Below are positions 53,016-62,512 of a DNA stretch of 64,000 nt, piece after piece (position 1 is the first letter of the stretch; each line of letters begins with the position of its first letter). Position numbers and translations under genes: made by a program. The stretch spans positions 153,606 through 217,605 of the forward strand of contig CAXATH010000005.1 in the NCBI GenBank assembly GCA_963972195.1. The letters run 5' to 3'. This DNA comes from Litorimonas sp963972195 (GTDB lineage: Bacteria > Pseudomonadota > Alphaproteobacteria > Caulobacterales > Maricaulaceae). The notes beneath the pieces are model-generated. The model had not been told where the DNA came from, ran no database searches, and saw only the letters and a program-made list of their open reading frames with translations.

Positions 53016-53825
53016 GTGTTGGCGCATGTACCGAATATCCTATCTCGCCGAACTGTCCTTTTAGGCGGTGGCTGTTTCTGTTTGGCGAGAAACGCATTTG
53101 CCGCGCCCACGGCAGACCTAGAAGACTTTGGAAAATTAGCCCGCGTTTTTGACGGTGATAGTTTCGTGATTGGTTCTGGTCTCAAAGTACGTTTGGCTAA
53201 CATCTTCGCGCCTGAAAAAGGACAGGATTATGCCGAGGCGGCGGCCTCAGCTCTCTCGGCCATTTTGAAGGGGCGGAATATTGGATTGTCTTATACGGGC
53301 CCGAAGCGAGACCGTTATGAACGGGCTCTGGCGCAGGTCTATACCTTGAAACCGGACGGCTCTCCCGACCAATGGGTTCAGTCGGAGATGGTGCGGCTAG
53401 GATATGGGCGGGTGAGATCTTATGCGGATACGGCTTGGAAGATAGAGACGCTATTGAACGAAGAAACTGCTGCGCGGGATGCCGGGCGCGGCCTTTGGCA
53501 AAGTACGGACTTTTCTGTTCGAGCGCCCGACCCAAACCCCTTGGCCCAATATGTTGACAGTTTCCAAATCGTAGAGGGCTTGATTATTTCGGCGGCGCAA
53601 GTCAGAGGCATGACGTTTCTGAATTTCGGCTCAGATTATAAAACGGATTTTACGGTCTCTATTGCCCGAAGAGATCGACGGAAGTTTGAAGAAGCCGGAC
53701 TGAACCTGAACGATATGGAAGGCCGGCGCGTCCGCGTCAGAGGTTGGGTAGAGCTATATAATGGCCCGGTCATCTGGCTGGACCATCCGCAGGCTTTGGA
53801 ATTTACCGACCGTGATTTAAGTTAA
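53016..53825 (+). CDS. Exported thermonuclease-like (TNase/SNc) protein
   Basis: The 269-residue protein has a twin-arginine-like signal (LSRRTVLLGGGCFCLARNAFA). It continues with an SNc-type OB-fold domain: ARVFDGDSFVIGSGLKVRLANIFAPEKGQDYAEAA, then KRDRYERALAQVY and LGYGRVRSY, in which the usual catalytic arginine and glutamate neighbourhoods can be recognised. Such proteins degrade nucleic acids or bind them. The C-terminal 90 residues form an extra beta-rich part (VRVRGWVELYNGPVIWLDHP). It lies 80 bp from the divergent tRNA-Arg and is convergent with the S41 protease. Confidence 0.88.
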   Translation: MLAHVPNILSRRTVLLGGGCFCLARNAFAAPTADLEDFGKLARVFDGDSFVIGSGLKVRLANIFAPEKGQDYAEAAASALSAILKGRNIGLSYTGPKRDRYERALAQVYTLKPDGSPDQWVQSEMVRLGYGRVRSYADTAWKIETLLNEETAARDAGRGLWQSTDFSVRAPDPNPLAQYVDSFQIVEGLIISAAQVRGMTFLNFGSDYKTDFTVSIARRDRRKFEEAGLNLNDMEGRRVRVRGWVELYNGPVIWLDHPQALEFTDRDLS

Positions 53826-53837
53826 ATTTTCGGCATT

Positions 53838-53860
53838 AAAAAAGGGGGCCGAAGCCCCCT
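53838..53860 (-). terminator. Rho-independent terminator of the S41 peptidase gene
   Basis: GGGGGC (53844-53849) and GCCCCC (53854-53859) close a stable CGAA loop (TTCG on the minus strand) followed by T6 on the minus strand (53838-53843). It begins six bases after the peptidase stop codon. Confidence 0.9.
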
Positions 53861-53865
53861 GATAA

Positions 53866-55560
53866 TTAATTTTTGAATTTATATCCCTCTGGCAAGGTAA
53901 TGTCCCGGTTGTTGGACAGAACGCTTTGTTCAGGTCGCTCCTGAGGCGGAATAAGTGCAAATTCTGATGTGTATTGAGACTTGGAACTCATTGTCTGAGA
54001 TATCTTCGCTCCCGATGTCGCGGGACAGCTATTATTTTCTCGATAGAAGAGCGCGGTGTTTAGCAAGGCTTCGTTTCTGTCGCCCAATTCGTTATTTATA
54101 TCGTCACCAATCGTGCAGCCCTTCACGCGCTCGCCGAAATTGAAATTATTATCTTCGGGGACAAAGCCGTCAGAGTAATCTCCGAACCCTTTATCGTTAA
54201 TTCCGCGGAACTGGATTGTATAATAGGTTTCGCCGCAATTGCCAGTCGGCAGGAAACCGTAAGGTTTGCCGCAGGTAATGTCGCCGATCAGAATGATCTC
54301 AACATCAATTCCCCGTAAGCCATTAATGACGGCTTCGCTGGCAGAACAGGTGCCTGGCGTGGAAAGAATGAAAATACGGGGCAGATTTACCGTGCTGAGC
54401 GGCTCGCCTTCCGGAACAGAAAACCCGACGCCTTCGTCAATGAAGGGTATCGGCTGAACCTGAGCGTTGCTGTCATTGGTCGGGTTCGTCCCCATGGCAT
54501 CTTCATTATACTGAAGGAGCTCAAATGTTTTGCCGTTTGTTCTGGCATCGCCGGCCACCATATAGCTGAGCTGCGCTGCAACGGCGAGAAGTCCGCCGCC
54601 ATTATAGCGAAGATCAAGAACAAGATCGTCAATGCCTTGGGTGCTTAAATTAGCGAAGGCGTCAGCAAGGGATTTCTCCGACGCAAATGGGCTAAACGTA
54701 TTAAATAGCATATAGCCGACTTTGTCGCCGTCGCTGGTCGTAATGATTTTTGTCCGATTAACTGGTTCTGGCGCGATATCTTCTGACGTCAACGTAATTG
54801 TCCGGGAAGAGGTCGCTCCAACATCCTGAACAACCAAAGTATGTTCTTCACCTGCAGTTTGAGGAAACAAACCATTGTTAAGGGTATCGACGTCGTTGCT
54901 GTTAACAACGCTGACGCCGTCGACCTCAAGGATTTTTGTTCCGCGGGGCAGGTTAACCTGACCATTTACGATGTCGGAAGCAGGTGAGTCGCTTTCTGTA
55001 TATAGCACCCGGAAATCGCGAGGCGGCGTGCTTTGACCATTTACTGCAACAAAACGTGCGCCGTAACCTGAACGAGGGGCATTATTGCGCTGCTCTAGGA
55101 ACTCGGAAGTAGGCTGGCTGAAGTGAAAATCATCTTTGAATTCACCGGATGCCGTTCTTTCAAACGTTTTCAACTCGGGAAAATACTCTACGGGCGAGTT
55201 GAAGTTACCAGGATCCTGATCCTCGATTTCGCGATTCCAGAGATAGGTCTCATGTGACCAAGAGCGGAGCCAGAAATTTTCTTCCAGTGTTGAGCCCGCT
55301 TCATCCGGGAAGGGGTTGCCTTCCAAGTCTGTCCCGGTGCGAACAACTTCGCATTTATTTTTAAAATTACTCGCATCCTCAAAAACGCCCGCAGTATAAG
55401 TTGGAGCCTCACTTGTAGGCGGCGGAGGGGGCGGTGGAGGAGGAGGTGGGGGAGGCGGCGTCACCGCGACATTTCCCCCGCCACCGCCACCGCCGCCGCA
55501 GGACGCAAGGGCGAGCGCTGTTGCACTGACAACTGAAAAGAGAACTGACTTGGTGCGCAT
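53866..55560 (-). CDS. S41-family (tail-specific type) lipoprotein peptidase
   Basis: The 564-residue protein has a lipoprotein signal (LALASCGG, cysteine near residue 21) followed by runs of glycine and then proline, a flexible tether. A PDZ-like domain (about 160-260, with VNLPRGTKILEVDGVSVVNS) precedes the S41 catalytic domain: LVLDLRYNGGG, the serine in TPGTCSASEAVING (about 408) and the lysine in CGKPYGFLP (about 430). It probably acts on proteins in the periplasm or outside. The catalytic Ser/Lys pair is intact. It is monocistronic, with its own terminator. Confidence 0.9.
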   Translation of the reverse strand: MRTKSVLFSVVSATALALASCGGGGGGGGNVAVTPPPPPPPPPPPPPPTSEAPTYTAGVFEDASNFKNKCEVVRTGTDLEGNPFPDEAGSTLEENFWLRSWSHETYLWNREIEDQDPGNFNSPVEYFPELKTFERTASGEFKDDFHFSQPTSEFLEQRNNAPRSGYGARFVAVNGQSTPPRDFRVLYTESDSPASDIVNGQVNLPRGTKILEVDGVSVVNSNDVDTLNNGLFPQTAGEEHTLVVQDVGATSSRTITLTSEDIAPEPVNRTKIITTSDGDKVGYMLFNTFSPFASEKSLADAFANLSTQGIDDLVLDLRYNGGGLLAVAAQLSYMVAGDARTNGKTFELLQYNEDAMGTNPTNDSNAQVQPIPFIDEGVGFSVPEGEPLSTVNLPRIFILSTPGTCSASEAVINGLRGIDVEIILIGDITCGKPYGFLPTGNCGETYYTIQFRGINDKGFGDYSDGFVPEDNNFNFGERVKGCTIGDDINNELGDRNEALLNTALFYRENNSCPATSGAKISQTMSSKSQYTSEFALIPPQERPEQSVLSNNRDITLPEGYKFKN

Positions 55561-55661
55561 GAAAAATCCCGTCTTATTATCGTGTTTTGTTATAGTGTAA
55601 TATCATTTGGTAAATTGAAGGTTGCAAGTCACTTTGTCAGAAAAGTTCGGATTTTACCTAT

Positions 55662-55697
55662 AAAAAAAGGGTCAAATCCTAAGAATTTGACCCTTTT
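55662..55697 (-). terminator. Rho-independent terminator downstream of carD
   Basis: GGGTCAAAT (55669-55677) pairs with ATTTGACCC (55685-55693), preceded on the plus strand by seven A that give a T-run on the minus strand. It lies 25 bases after the CarD stop; the T4 on the other side makes it partly bidirectional. Confidence 0.85.
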
Positions 55698-55717
55698 AGA
55701 TGTAATTTTAACAGAGG

Positions 55718-56353
55718 TTATGCCGCTTCTTCGTCTTCGCCTTCTTCTGCCGCTTTGGCTTCTGCTTCTTTCGCTGCCTTGGCTGCTTGGCGGTTGCGGG
55801 CGACGGTCAATGTTTCGAGCACATCGCTTAGGGCGACATCACGAGAGGTTTTGTTAATGGCCGCAACTTCGCGAACCATTCTGTCGATAGCAGATTCATA
55901 TAGCTGCCGTTCTGAGTAACTTTGTTCGGGTTGTTCGTCTGTACGATGAAGGTCGCGGACAACCTCGGACACCAATATCAAATCACCTGAATTGATTTTC
56001 GCTTCGTATTCTTGAGCGCGCCGTGACCACATTGTGCGTTTAATGCGCGCGCGGCCTTTTAATGTCGTGAAGGCATCTTTCAAAATAAGTTCATTGGAAA
56101 GGGCCCGCATGCCTGAATTTGCGGCCTTTTCGGTCGGAACGCGCAAAGTCATCTTATCCTGTTCAAATTTGACGACATAGACTTCGATATCAAAGCCCGC
56201 GATGACTTCCTGTTCAATACCTGTAACTTCGCCGACGCCGTGTGCTGGATAAACGACATGCTGGTTTACGCGGAAAGCCGATTTGGCGGATTTCTTTTTA
56301 GTAGTTTTCTTCGCGCCGGCTTTTTTTCCGGACGTCTCTTTTTTCGTTGCCAT
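55718..56353 (-). CDS. CarD/CdnL-family RNA-polymerase-binding regulator
   Basis: The 211-residue protein starts with a 25-residue lysine-rich tail, then the CarD RNA-polymerase-interaction domain (FRVNQHVVYPAHGVGEVTGIEQEVIAG, KMTLRVPTEKAANSGMR) and a helical C-terminal domain that touches promoter DNA (MWSRRAQEYEAKINSGDL, RQLYESAIDRMVREVAAI). In Caulobacter CdnL keeps rRNA and growth genes expressed. The end is acidic and alanine-rich. The order CarD, FdxA, S4 protein, helicase is conserved in many alphaproteobacteria. Confidence 0.96.
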   Translation of the reverse strand: MATKKETSGKKAGAKKTTKKKSAKSAFRVNQHVVYPAHGVGEVTGIEQEVIAGFDIEVYVVKFEQDKMTLRVPTEKAANSGMRALSNELILKDAFTTLKGRARIKRTMWSRRAQEYEAKINSGDLILVSEVVRDLHRTDEQPEQSYSERQLYESAIDRMVREVAAINKTSRDVALSDVLETLTVARNRQAAKAAKEAEAKAAEEGEDEEAA

Positions 56354-56534
56354 GAATGCTGAGCCCTTAAGTTTGGTCAGCGCGTGAAATTACACGTCGC
56401 AAATACCCATAATTATAAACAAACGGCGCAGCCTTTTTATGAGCTGCACCGCTAATATGACTATAGTATAACACAATTTTATCGAAAAAACCACTGGCTT
56501 GGCCAGATTTACGGCTAAAACAACAGAAACAGGC

Positions 56535-56879
56535 TTATTCGTCGCCTGTGCCGGCTTTTTCAGAAAAATATTTCTCAAACTTTCCGGTCTCGGACTCAAA
56601 CTGTTCGCGGTCCGCAGGCGGCTCTTTTTTAACAGTGATAACCGGCCAAAGTTCGGCGTATTTGGAATTTATTTCCAACCATTTTCCATCCGGATCGTCT
56701 TCAGTGTCCGGGACGATAGCATCAACGGGGCATTCAGGCTCGCAAACGCCGCAATCGATGCATTCATCCGGATGAATAACGAGCATGTTCTCGCCCTCAT
56801 AGAAACAGTCGACCGGGCAGACTTCGACGCAGTCCATGAATTTACATTTTACGCATTCGTCTTTGACAATATAAGTCAC
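56535..56879 (-). CDS. fdxA: Seven-iron ferredoxin FdxA
   Basis: The 114-residue protein has the two-cluster ferredoxin layout: CVKCKFMDCVEVCPVDC for the 3Fe-4S/4Fe-4S pair and CIDCGVCEPECP for the second motif. The C-terminal tail (PVITVKKEPPADREQFES) is the one typical of alphaproteobacterial FdxA. It carries electrons in the cytoplasm. It lies between the S4 RNA-binding gene and carD, all leftward. Confidence 0.96.
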   Translation of the reverse strand: MTYIVKDECVKCKFMDCVEVCPVDCFYEGENMLVIHPDECIDCGVCEPECPVDAIVPDTEDDPDGKWLEINSKYAELWPVITVKKEPPADREQFESETGKFEKYFSEKAGTGDE

Positions 56880-56966
56880 GCGAGAGCTCTCCGTTTACGG
56901 TTTGACAGGCCAATGCCGATTGCACGGCATTTTGTCAATATTCGCCTGTATTCAGAAGGGTTATTT

Positions 56967-57296
56967 TCAGGATTGGATTTGGGTGTCACCAAGCCATTTG
57001 TAAAGAGCCTGAGCCTCGGGGGCCGGGCCTCGGCGGGTCCCGGGTGAAACCATTTGCACTGAAATGAGGTCCGTTCCCCGCATAAACGTAATATGATCGC
57101 CGGGTTTGATAAGCGTATGAGGTTTTCTGACCTTTTCAACTTGGCCATTTCTGAAAACCCGTACTTTTCGGTCCCGTATTTTCCGCGTTGCGAGGGTCCG
57201 AGTCTTCAAAAGCCGTGTTCGATATAGCCAAAGGTCAAGGCGACAAGCTGAGCTTGTTATATCATCTAAGGCGGATGACGTAATGCAGTGACTCAA
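56967..57296 (-). CDS. S4-domain RNA-binding protein (Hsp15-like)
   Basis: The 109-residue basic protein has an S4 domain (RLDLWLYRTRLLKTRTLATRKI, KVRVFRNGQVEKVRKPHTLIKPGD), like Hsp15/HslR, which binds stalled 50S subunits that still carry peptidyl-tRNA. The start overlaps the helicase stop by four bases (ATGA type), showing translational coupling. The first 15 or so residues before CRLDLW are not conserved in the family, so a later start is possible. It belongs to the helicase, S4, FdxA, CarD cluster. Confidence 0.9.
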   Translation of the reverse strand: MSHCITSSALDDITSSACRLDLWLYRTRLLKTRTLATRKIRDRKVRVFRNGQVEKVRKPHTLIKPGDHITFMRGTDLISVQMVSPGTRRGPAPEAQALYKWLGDTQIQS

Positions 57297-60200
57297 CTCT
57301 CTTTGCTATCCTTTTTGCTTTCAGGCTTTTTCTTGGTGCCGGAATCTTTCTTTTCTTTCTTTCCATTTTTGCTTGATTCGTCAATGTTCAAGGCCGCGAG
57401 TGCCGCAAACGGAGAGTTTTTGATAGAGGCTTTGCCTTTCGATGCGGAACCATCGGCCCGTCCGCTGCTGTAAACAGCTTTTGGTTTGCCTTTGCCGCCC
57501 TTGTGACGAGGCTTTTTATTCTGTGAATGACCGCCTTTAGGCTTAAATCCTTTTTGGCCTCTCGCGGCAATCATCCAGACTTCTTTGTTGGCAATTTCGG
57601 TAACCGAGCCATCATCTCCCTGAACGCGGTTGTTATAAAGACTGAGGTCGTTACGGCCTGACGTTTTCTTGGGTTTCGGCGCTTCGGCCGGTTTCGAATT
57701 TTCTGGCGCGGCTTCTGTTGTTTTCTCGTCAGCAGACGGGGTCTGGTCAGGGCTTGCTTCGGATTTTCCTTTTTCGCCGGATTCAGTTTTAGGCGCGGCT
57801 TCGGCTTCTTCTGGTGAACTTTCTTCGGGCTTCGGCAAATCCGGGAGATCCTCGCGGGTCTCGGATTGGTATCCCAAAGCCGTCAACACTTTCTGAGTGT
57901 CTTCATAGGTTCCGCCAAGCAGGGAGAGCATTTCCTGCATAATCTGAAAAGGCCGTCCTCTTGTGTCCGTCCCCGGAATTTTAGCAAACTGATCCTGCGC
58001 CTGACGAATCATCAAGCTGAGGCGGTTCAAGATATCCAACCGGACAATGCGAGTTCCAACGGCGCGATAGCCTGCGAGGGCCAGTGCGCGTTCATTAAAG
58101 TTTTCACTGTTTAAGTTGCCTTCATTCGGAATGGAGGTGACGCCCGCAAACGGAATGAACGGCGTTTTATCCCCTCCCGCGCCGTAAGCGTTTAAGAGGC
58201 TTAAGAGGCGGGCCGGTTTAGGTTTTAACATCTCAGGCATGTAGACATTATAAAACCCGAACTGCACGCCGAGCTCGCGTAGCTGGCGCCGCGCGTCTTG
58301 ATTGAGGTTTTGAATTGTTTTGAGGTGATCCCGTCTTTCAACAGAACCGTGACTTTCAAGTAACGTGTAAGCAAAGCCTTTTGCTTCCGGCAGAATACTT
58401 TCCTGATCCTTCGCATCTCGCAGGGCTTTTAAGGGACCCAGATGGGCCGTCACTTCGGCGCGCAAATAATCTCGCATGCGGTCCGAAGCGAGATTGCGCA
58501 GATTGGAATTGGCAAAATCACTGGCAATGACTTCAGCGTCCGGCGTAAAAACTGAGCCGCTGGGCGCGATACGCCCCACAACCATACCGCCCCAAAGGAT
58601 TTCGCCTTTATTAGACAGGGTGAAAATATTGTGCGCCCCGCCGCAAAGGCTCGTCAGACGCCTGTCGATTTCCGGACCAACAGCTTTCGCGGCGGCCGCG
58701 TCCAATGCTTTGGCCTCCAAGCCCGAGCCGCTTACGTCTGGTTTGAATGTCAGGCCCTCTAATTGGCCAATCAGATGATCGTCTACAAAGACGTCCCCAT
58801 TATCTTTTATTGTCGCGCTCATATAGGCGTCGGCTCCTATGCCTTTTAATAGCTTGCTAGTACGCTTATCTACAAATCGCGCAATGAGGCTCGCATGTAG
58901 CGCATCCGATAGGCGGTCTTCAACCTCGCGAGCGTGATTTGCCAAAGTTTTTCCATAATTAGGGTTATTTTTTGGCATCCAGTTGGTTTTTGACGCGCAA
59001 TAAGCCCAAGTCCGTATGCTTGCGAGGCGCGATGAAAGCTCATGGACCCCGCCGGAGGTGTCATCCAGACGGTCTATGCGTTGAGTCATAAAGTCAGTAG
59101 AGAGCTTCCCGCCGCCTTTTACGAGAATTCTGTATATATCCTGCAATAACCGGACATGCGCGTCGATTGTCAGGTTTCTGAAGTCCGGTATCTGACAAAT
59201 TTCCCAAAGCTGTCTGACCTGAGCCGGAACTTTAATCCGCTGTGAGATCTCATCAATCGCCATAAGCCGCTCCAGCGCGGCTTCATCTTCCGTCCCCTTT
59301 ATTCTACGGAGGCGTTTGGTCGGCCTCGGAGCGTGTAGCGTGTCGACCAAAGATTTTAGGCTGGAAAAGTCGAGGTTCGAATTTCTCCACTCTGCATAAT
59401 CCAGAGCCTCAAATTCGTGATTTTCAATGCGTTTGATGAGCTCATCGTCCATCGGCTGACAGTCACCCGTTGTCCCAAAGGTCCCGTCATTTCGAAAGCG
59501 TCCGGCCCGCCCGGCAATCTGTCCGGCTTCCATAGGCGTCAGATATCGTCTTCGCCGTCCATCATATTTTGTCAGACCGGCGAAAGCCACATGATCGGTA
59601 TCCAGATTGAGGCCCATTCCAACGGCGTCAGTGGCCACAAGAAAATCAACTTCGCCGTTTTGAAACATCTCGGCCTGGGCGTTTCGAGTCCGGGGCGAAA
59701 GTCCGCCCATTACAACGGCGGCGCCGCCCCTATATCTGCGAATCAATTCTGCCAAGGCGTAAACCTCGGCTGTGGAGAAGGCGACAATGACCGAGCGTTT
59801 TGGTAAACGAGTTAATTTCTTGGCGCCATCATAATGCAGTGTGGAAAAACGTTCGCGGTGTTCAAATTTTATTTTCGGGACGAGTGTTTTTAAGACGGGC
59901 TTTACAGTTTCAGCGCCCAGAAAAAGCGTTTCTTCCTGTCCTCTTGCGTTGAGAACACGGTCCGTAAAGATGTGGCCTCTCTCGTGATTAGCCATTAACT
60001 GCACTTCATCAACCGCCAGAAAGGCAAATCGCCGATCCACTGGCATGGCTTCGACGGTACAGATAAAATAGCGCGCGGAGGGCGGAACGATCTTTTCCTC
60101 GCCGGTTATCAGGGCGACCTGGGCCTTGCCCTTTTGCGCAATGACGCGATCATAAATTTCACGGGCCAGCAAACGCAACGGAAGTCCGATAACTCCGCTT

Positions 60201-60316
60201 GGACGCCCGAGCATTCGTTCAACGGCGTAATGGGTCTTGCCGGTATTTGTCGGGCCGAGAACAGCTGTGACTGTGGCGGGATTGAGGGGGGCTACCATGG
60301 CGCCTGTCTGACTCAT
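57293..60316 (-). CDS. Suv3-like superfamily 2 RNA helicase with disordered C-terminal tail
   Basis: The 1007-residue protein begins with an SF2 motor like mitochondrial Suv3: Walker A GPTNTGKTH (residues 21-29), DEVQLM for motif II, TDAVGMGLNLD for motif V and QIAGRAGRF for motif VI. A Suv3-type C-terminal helical domain follows. After about residue 840 comes a charged region rich in E, K, S, P and A with a KKPRHKGGKGKPK-like basic patch and a KKEKKDSG tail, likely disordered and RNA-binding. It is the first gene of a leftward cluster and overlaps the S4 gene by four bases. RNA turnover or ribosome work is the likely role (inference). Confidence 0.93.
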   Translation of the reverse strand: MSQTGAMVAPLNPATVTAVLGPTNTGKTHYAVERMLGRPSGVIGLPLRLLAREIYDRVIAQKGKAQVALITGEEKIVPPSARYFICTVEAMPVDRRFAFLAVDEVQLMANHERGHIFTDRVLNARGQEETLFLGAETVKPVLKTLVPKIKFEHRERFSTLHYDGAKKLTRLPKRSVIVAFSTAEVYALAELIRRYRGGAAVVMGGLSPRTRNAQAEMFQNGEVDFLVATDAVGMGLNLDTDHVAFAGLTKYDGRRRRYLTPMEAGQIAGRAGRFRNDGTFGTTGDCQPMDDELIKRIENHEFEALDYAEWRNSNLDFSSLKSLVDTLHAPRPTKRLRRIKGTEDEAALERLMAIDEISQRIKVPAQVRQLWEICQIPDFRNLTIDAHVRLLQDIYRILVKGGGKLSTDFMTQRIDRLDDTSGGVHELSSRLASIRTWAYCASKTNWMPKNNPNYGKTLANHAREVEDRLSDALHASLIARFVDKRTSKLLKGIGADAYMSATIKDNGDVFVDDHLIGQLEGLTFKPDVSGSGLEAKALDAAAAKAVGPEIDRRLTSLCGGAHNIFTLSNKGEILWGGMVVGRIAPSGSVFTPDAEVIASDFANSNLRNLASDRMRDYLRAEVTAHLGPLKALRDAKDQESILPEAKGFAYTLLESHGSVERRDHLKTIQNLNQDARRQLRELGVQFGFYNVYMPEMLKPKPARLLSLLNAYGAGGDKTPFIPFAGVTSIPNEGNLNSENFNERALALAGYRAVGTRIVRLDILNRLSLMIRQAQDQFAKIPGTDTRGRPFQIMQEMLSLLGGTYEDTQKVLTALGYQSETREDLPDLPKPEESSPEEAEAAPKTESGEKGKSEASPDQTPSADEKTTEAAPENSKPAEAPKPKKTSGRNDLSLYNNRVQGDDGSVTEIANKEVWMIAARGQKGFKPKGGHSQNKKPRHKGGKGKPKAVYSSGRADGSASKGKASIKNSPFAALAALNIDESSKNGKKEKKDSGTKKKPESKKDSKES

Positions 60317-60404
60317 TCAAATTAGAATGACAACGCCTGAGGCCATTCTCAACGGTGCGGGACTTAAATTATATGGCCGTAAAGCTTATTAAAAATAGGA
60401 AGTC

Positions 60405-61325
60405 TCAATCATTGGCATAACGAATGGTTTCTTCGCCCGGTAGCACATATTCCATTTCATCCACTTTCAAAACGGCCGTAATGGCGCTGATTTTATAGGT
60501 AAAGCGGATAGGTATATAGAGGCCGAGTTCAGGGAAATGCTTGAAGTAAACATTGACCGGAGTGCTTTCTTCCTCTTCCTCAGGCAGGTCTTCCGGATCG
60601 AATCCCGAAATCGGTTCATAATAAACGTCACAACTTATCGTTTCCGATTTATAATCATCGAATTTCAGGTCTCTCGTGCCGTCGCGCTCCATGCGCAAAC
60701 CGTAATGTTGTTTGGAATCAAAAACGCGAACTGTTCCGTCGCAGACCTCTCCCTTATCCGCCCACCCCCGCATCATCATGTTTAGAATGGCGGAAAGGGT
60801 GTCATCGGCCTGATAACGTTCATCAGGCGTCGCCGCTGGCACGCCTTGGCTGCCCAGTGGAGGGTCGATGCTGACATCAATGCTCCCGGCCGAATTGTCA
60901 TATAGCATTTCGACCCGCCGATTCTTTTTGTCCAGATTTTGCTGAACATGGAAAGCAGGGCGGAGCCCGTCCGAATCATGAGTGCCTTTTGAGACGGCCC
61001 ATATCTCCAGCTTTTTCAGGAGGGCGCCTAGGCCAGATGTTTTTATATCGGAGTAAACGGCGTAATCCGTCTGATCATACCAGCCGGAATAGTGGGAGCG
61101 GATCATCCGCAGTCCAAAAACATAGCCTTTAAGTTCAAATCGAAATTGAGTCGCATCCTGCCCGGGGATGGGCGTCGGATAAATTATATCTTTGAGATTG
61201 CCATCATTCAGACTTTCAATGTTTCGCTCTTTTTGCATCAGATTGACGGAACTAGCAGGGGCGGCAAGGGTCGTTCCGGCTATCAGAGCTACCAAAGCAG
61301 GAATCGCAAAATATTTAAGGCGCAT
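60405..61325 (-). CDS. Exported DUF3108-family protein
   Basis: The 306-residue protein has a signal peptide (YFAIPALVALIAGTTLAAPAS) and a beta-rich domain matching DUF3108, found in many proteobacteria, with FELKGYVFGLRMIRSHYSGWYDQTDYAVYSD and the typical VCDGTVRVFDSKQHYGL block. It probably acts in the periplasm. The C-terminal third has an acidic loop (DPEDLPEEEEEST). Its function is unknown. It stands alone between the helicase and rpmB, which diverges from it. Confidence 0.85.
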   Translation of the reverse strand: MRLKYFAIPALVALIAGTTLAAPASSVNLMQKERNIESLNDGNLKDIIYPTPIPGQDATQFRFELKGYVFGLRMIRSHYSGWYDQTDYAVYSDIKTSGLGALLKKLEIWAVSKGTHDSDGLRPAFHVQQNLDKKNRRVEMLYDNSAGSIDVSIDPPLGSQGVPAATPDERYQADDTLSAILNMMMRGWADKGEVCDGTVRVFDSKQHYGLRMERDGTRDLKFDDYKSETISCDVYYEPISGFDPEDLPEEEEESTPVNVYFKHFPELGLYIPIRFTYKISAITAVLKVDEMEYVLPGEETIRYAND

Positions 61326-61593
61326 TCAATTCTCTCCTCGCGGGCGTCTGACCTTGCCATGACATAATTTTCTTAGATACAGGCTGAACGTGATAACGTG
61401 TAATCGGTTCATCTGCGTGACAAATCCGTCACAGTTGCTTTATAAGAATGAGAGTTGAGGCGAATTTAATACAGATATCTTCGCTTAAGAGGGGTTGACC
61501 TTCTGCGAACATGGCTCTAATTCGCCCTCAATTCTGCCCGCCACACGGCATATTGTCGTCTTTGTGCGGGCCTTTAATGTTTTTAGGTGCACT

Positions 61594-61890
61594 ATGTCCC
61601 GTCGTTGCGATCTTTTAGATACCGGCCCAATGTCCGGAAATACCGTATCTCACTCCAATATGAGATCACGTCGTCGTTTTGATGTAAACTTATGTAACGT
61701 GACGCTTCTCTCCGATTCTCTCGGCCAGAAGTTCCGTGTTCGTGTCGCGGCGAAGACCCTTCGCACGGTTGACACCAAGGGCGGCCTTGACGCTTTCCTT
61801 ATCGGAACGAAAAATCATAAGCTGACTGAAAAAGCGAAAAAAATTAAAAAAGCGGTTCTGAAGAGCCGCGCCGAGATTGAAGCGGCTTAG
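61594..61890 (+). CDS. rpmB: 50S ribosomal protein L28
   Basis: From the ATG at 61594 the protein has 98 residues, the alphaproteobacterial length, beginning MSRRCDLLDTGPMSGNTVSHS and containing RSRRRFDVNLCNVTL. It binds 23S rRNA in the large subunit. The frame is open back to 61495 but the upstream residues do not match L28. An AGG ribosome-binding site sits eight bases before the ATG. It is monocistronic with a strong terminator. Confidence 0.97.
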   Translation: MSRRCDLLDTGPMSGNTVSHSNMRSRRRFDVNLCNVTLLSDSLGQKFRVRVAAKTLRTVDTKGGLDAFLIGTKNHKLTEKAKKIKKAVLKSRAEIEAA

Positions 61891-61912
61891 TCTGCTCAAA
61901 CTCTCGATAATG

Positions 61913-61939
61913 AACCCGCCCGATGAGGCGGGTTTTTTT
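61913..61939 (+). terminator. Rho-independent terminator of rpmB
   Basis: CCCGCC (61915-61920) pairs with GGCGGG (61927-61932) and is followed by seven T. It lies about 23 bases after the rpmB stop. Confidence 0.93.
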
Positions 61940-61990
61940 ATGGCTTAAAGCGGTCTTGACCTGTTTTGCCGAATAGGGCGTTATATAGCT

Positions 61991-62509
61991 ATGAGCTTTT
62001 CCCCGCCCATTCGCCCCGTTCAAGCGGTACAGGCTTTTTATTACAAACGATTTGACTTTGAATCCCGTTCGCGCCGTTCGGAGTTCTGGTGGGTGCAGCT
62101 GATTTATTTATTCTTCGGTCTCATCGCTGCTTTGATTGATATTGAGATACTCGGATATGCGGAAGATCAGATCGCCACGCCGGTTTTTCTGCTGCTGGAA
62201 ATCGCCCTTCTGATTCCGATGACGGCTTTGACCGCGCGCAGGCTGCATGATGTGGGGCTGACAGGGTGGGCGCAATTGCCGACATTCTTTTTCTATATTG
62301 AGTATATTCCAGGCTATGAGGGATTTGTCTTTGGCGGACTTGGCGAAGGCGGCGGATTAGAAAAGGGCGGAGCAGAGCTGGGCTTTGCTTTTTTAATGTG
62401 TCTCTATCTTTTCTGGCTGATATTCTACCTTATTAAAAACGGCGAGAGCGGATCGAATCGGTTCGGTGCGAACCCAAAAGAGCCGTCTCTGTCTGAAACA
62501 TTTGATTGA
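61991..62509 (+). CDS. DUF805-family membrane protein
   Basis: The 172-residue protein matches DUF805, with FDFESRSRRSEFWWVQLIYLFFGL near the start, LTARRLHDVGLTGW in the middle and hydrophobic helices at about 30-50, 65-85, 95-110 and 130-150. Family members are small inner-membrane proteins of unknown function. It is convergent with rlmB, with only three bases between the stop codons. Confidence 0.9.
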   Translation: MSFSPPIRPVQAVQAFYYKRFDFESRSRRSEFWWVQLIYLFFGLIAALIDIEILGYAEDQIATPVFLLLEIALLIPMTALTARRLHDVGLTGWAQLPTFFFYIEYIPGYEGFVFGGLGEGGGLEKGGAELGFAFLMCLYLFWLIFYLIKNGESGSNRFGANPKEPSLSETFD

Positions 62510-62512
62510 TCT

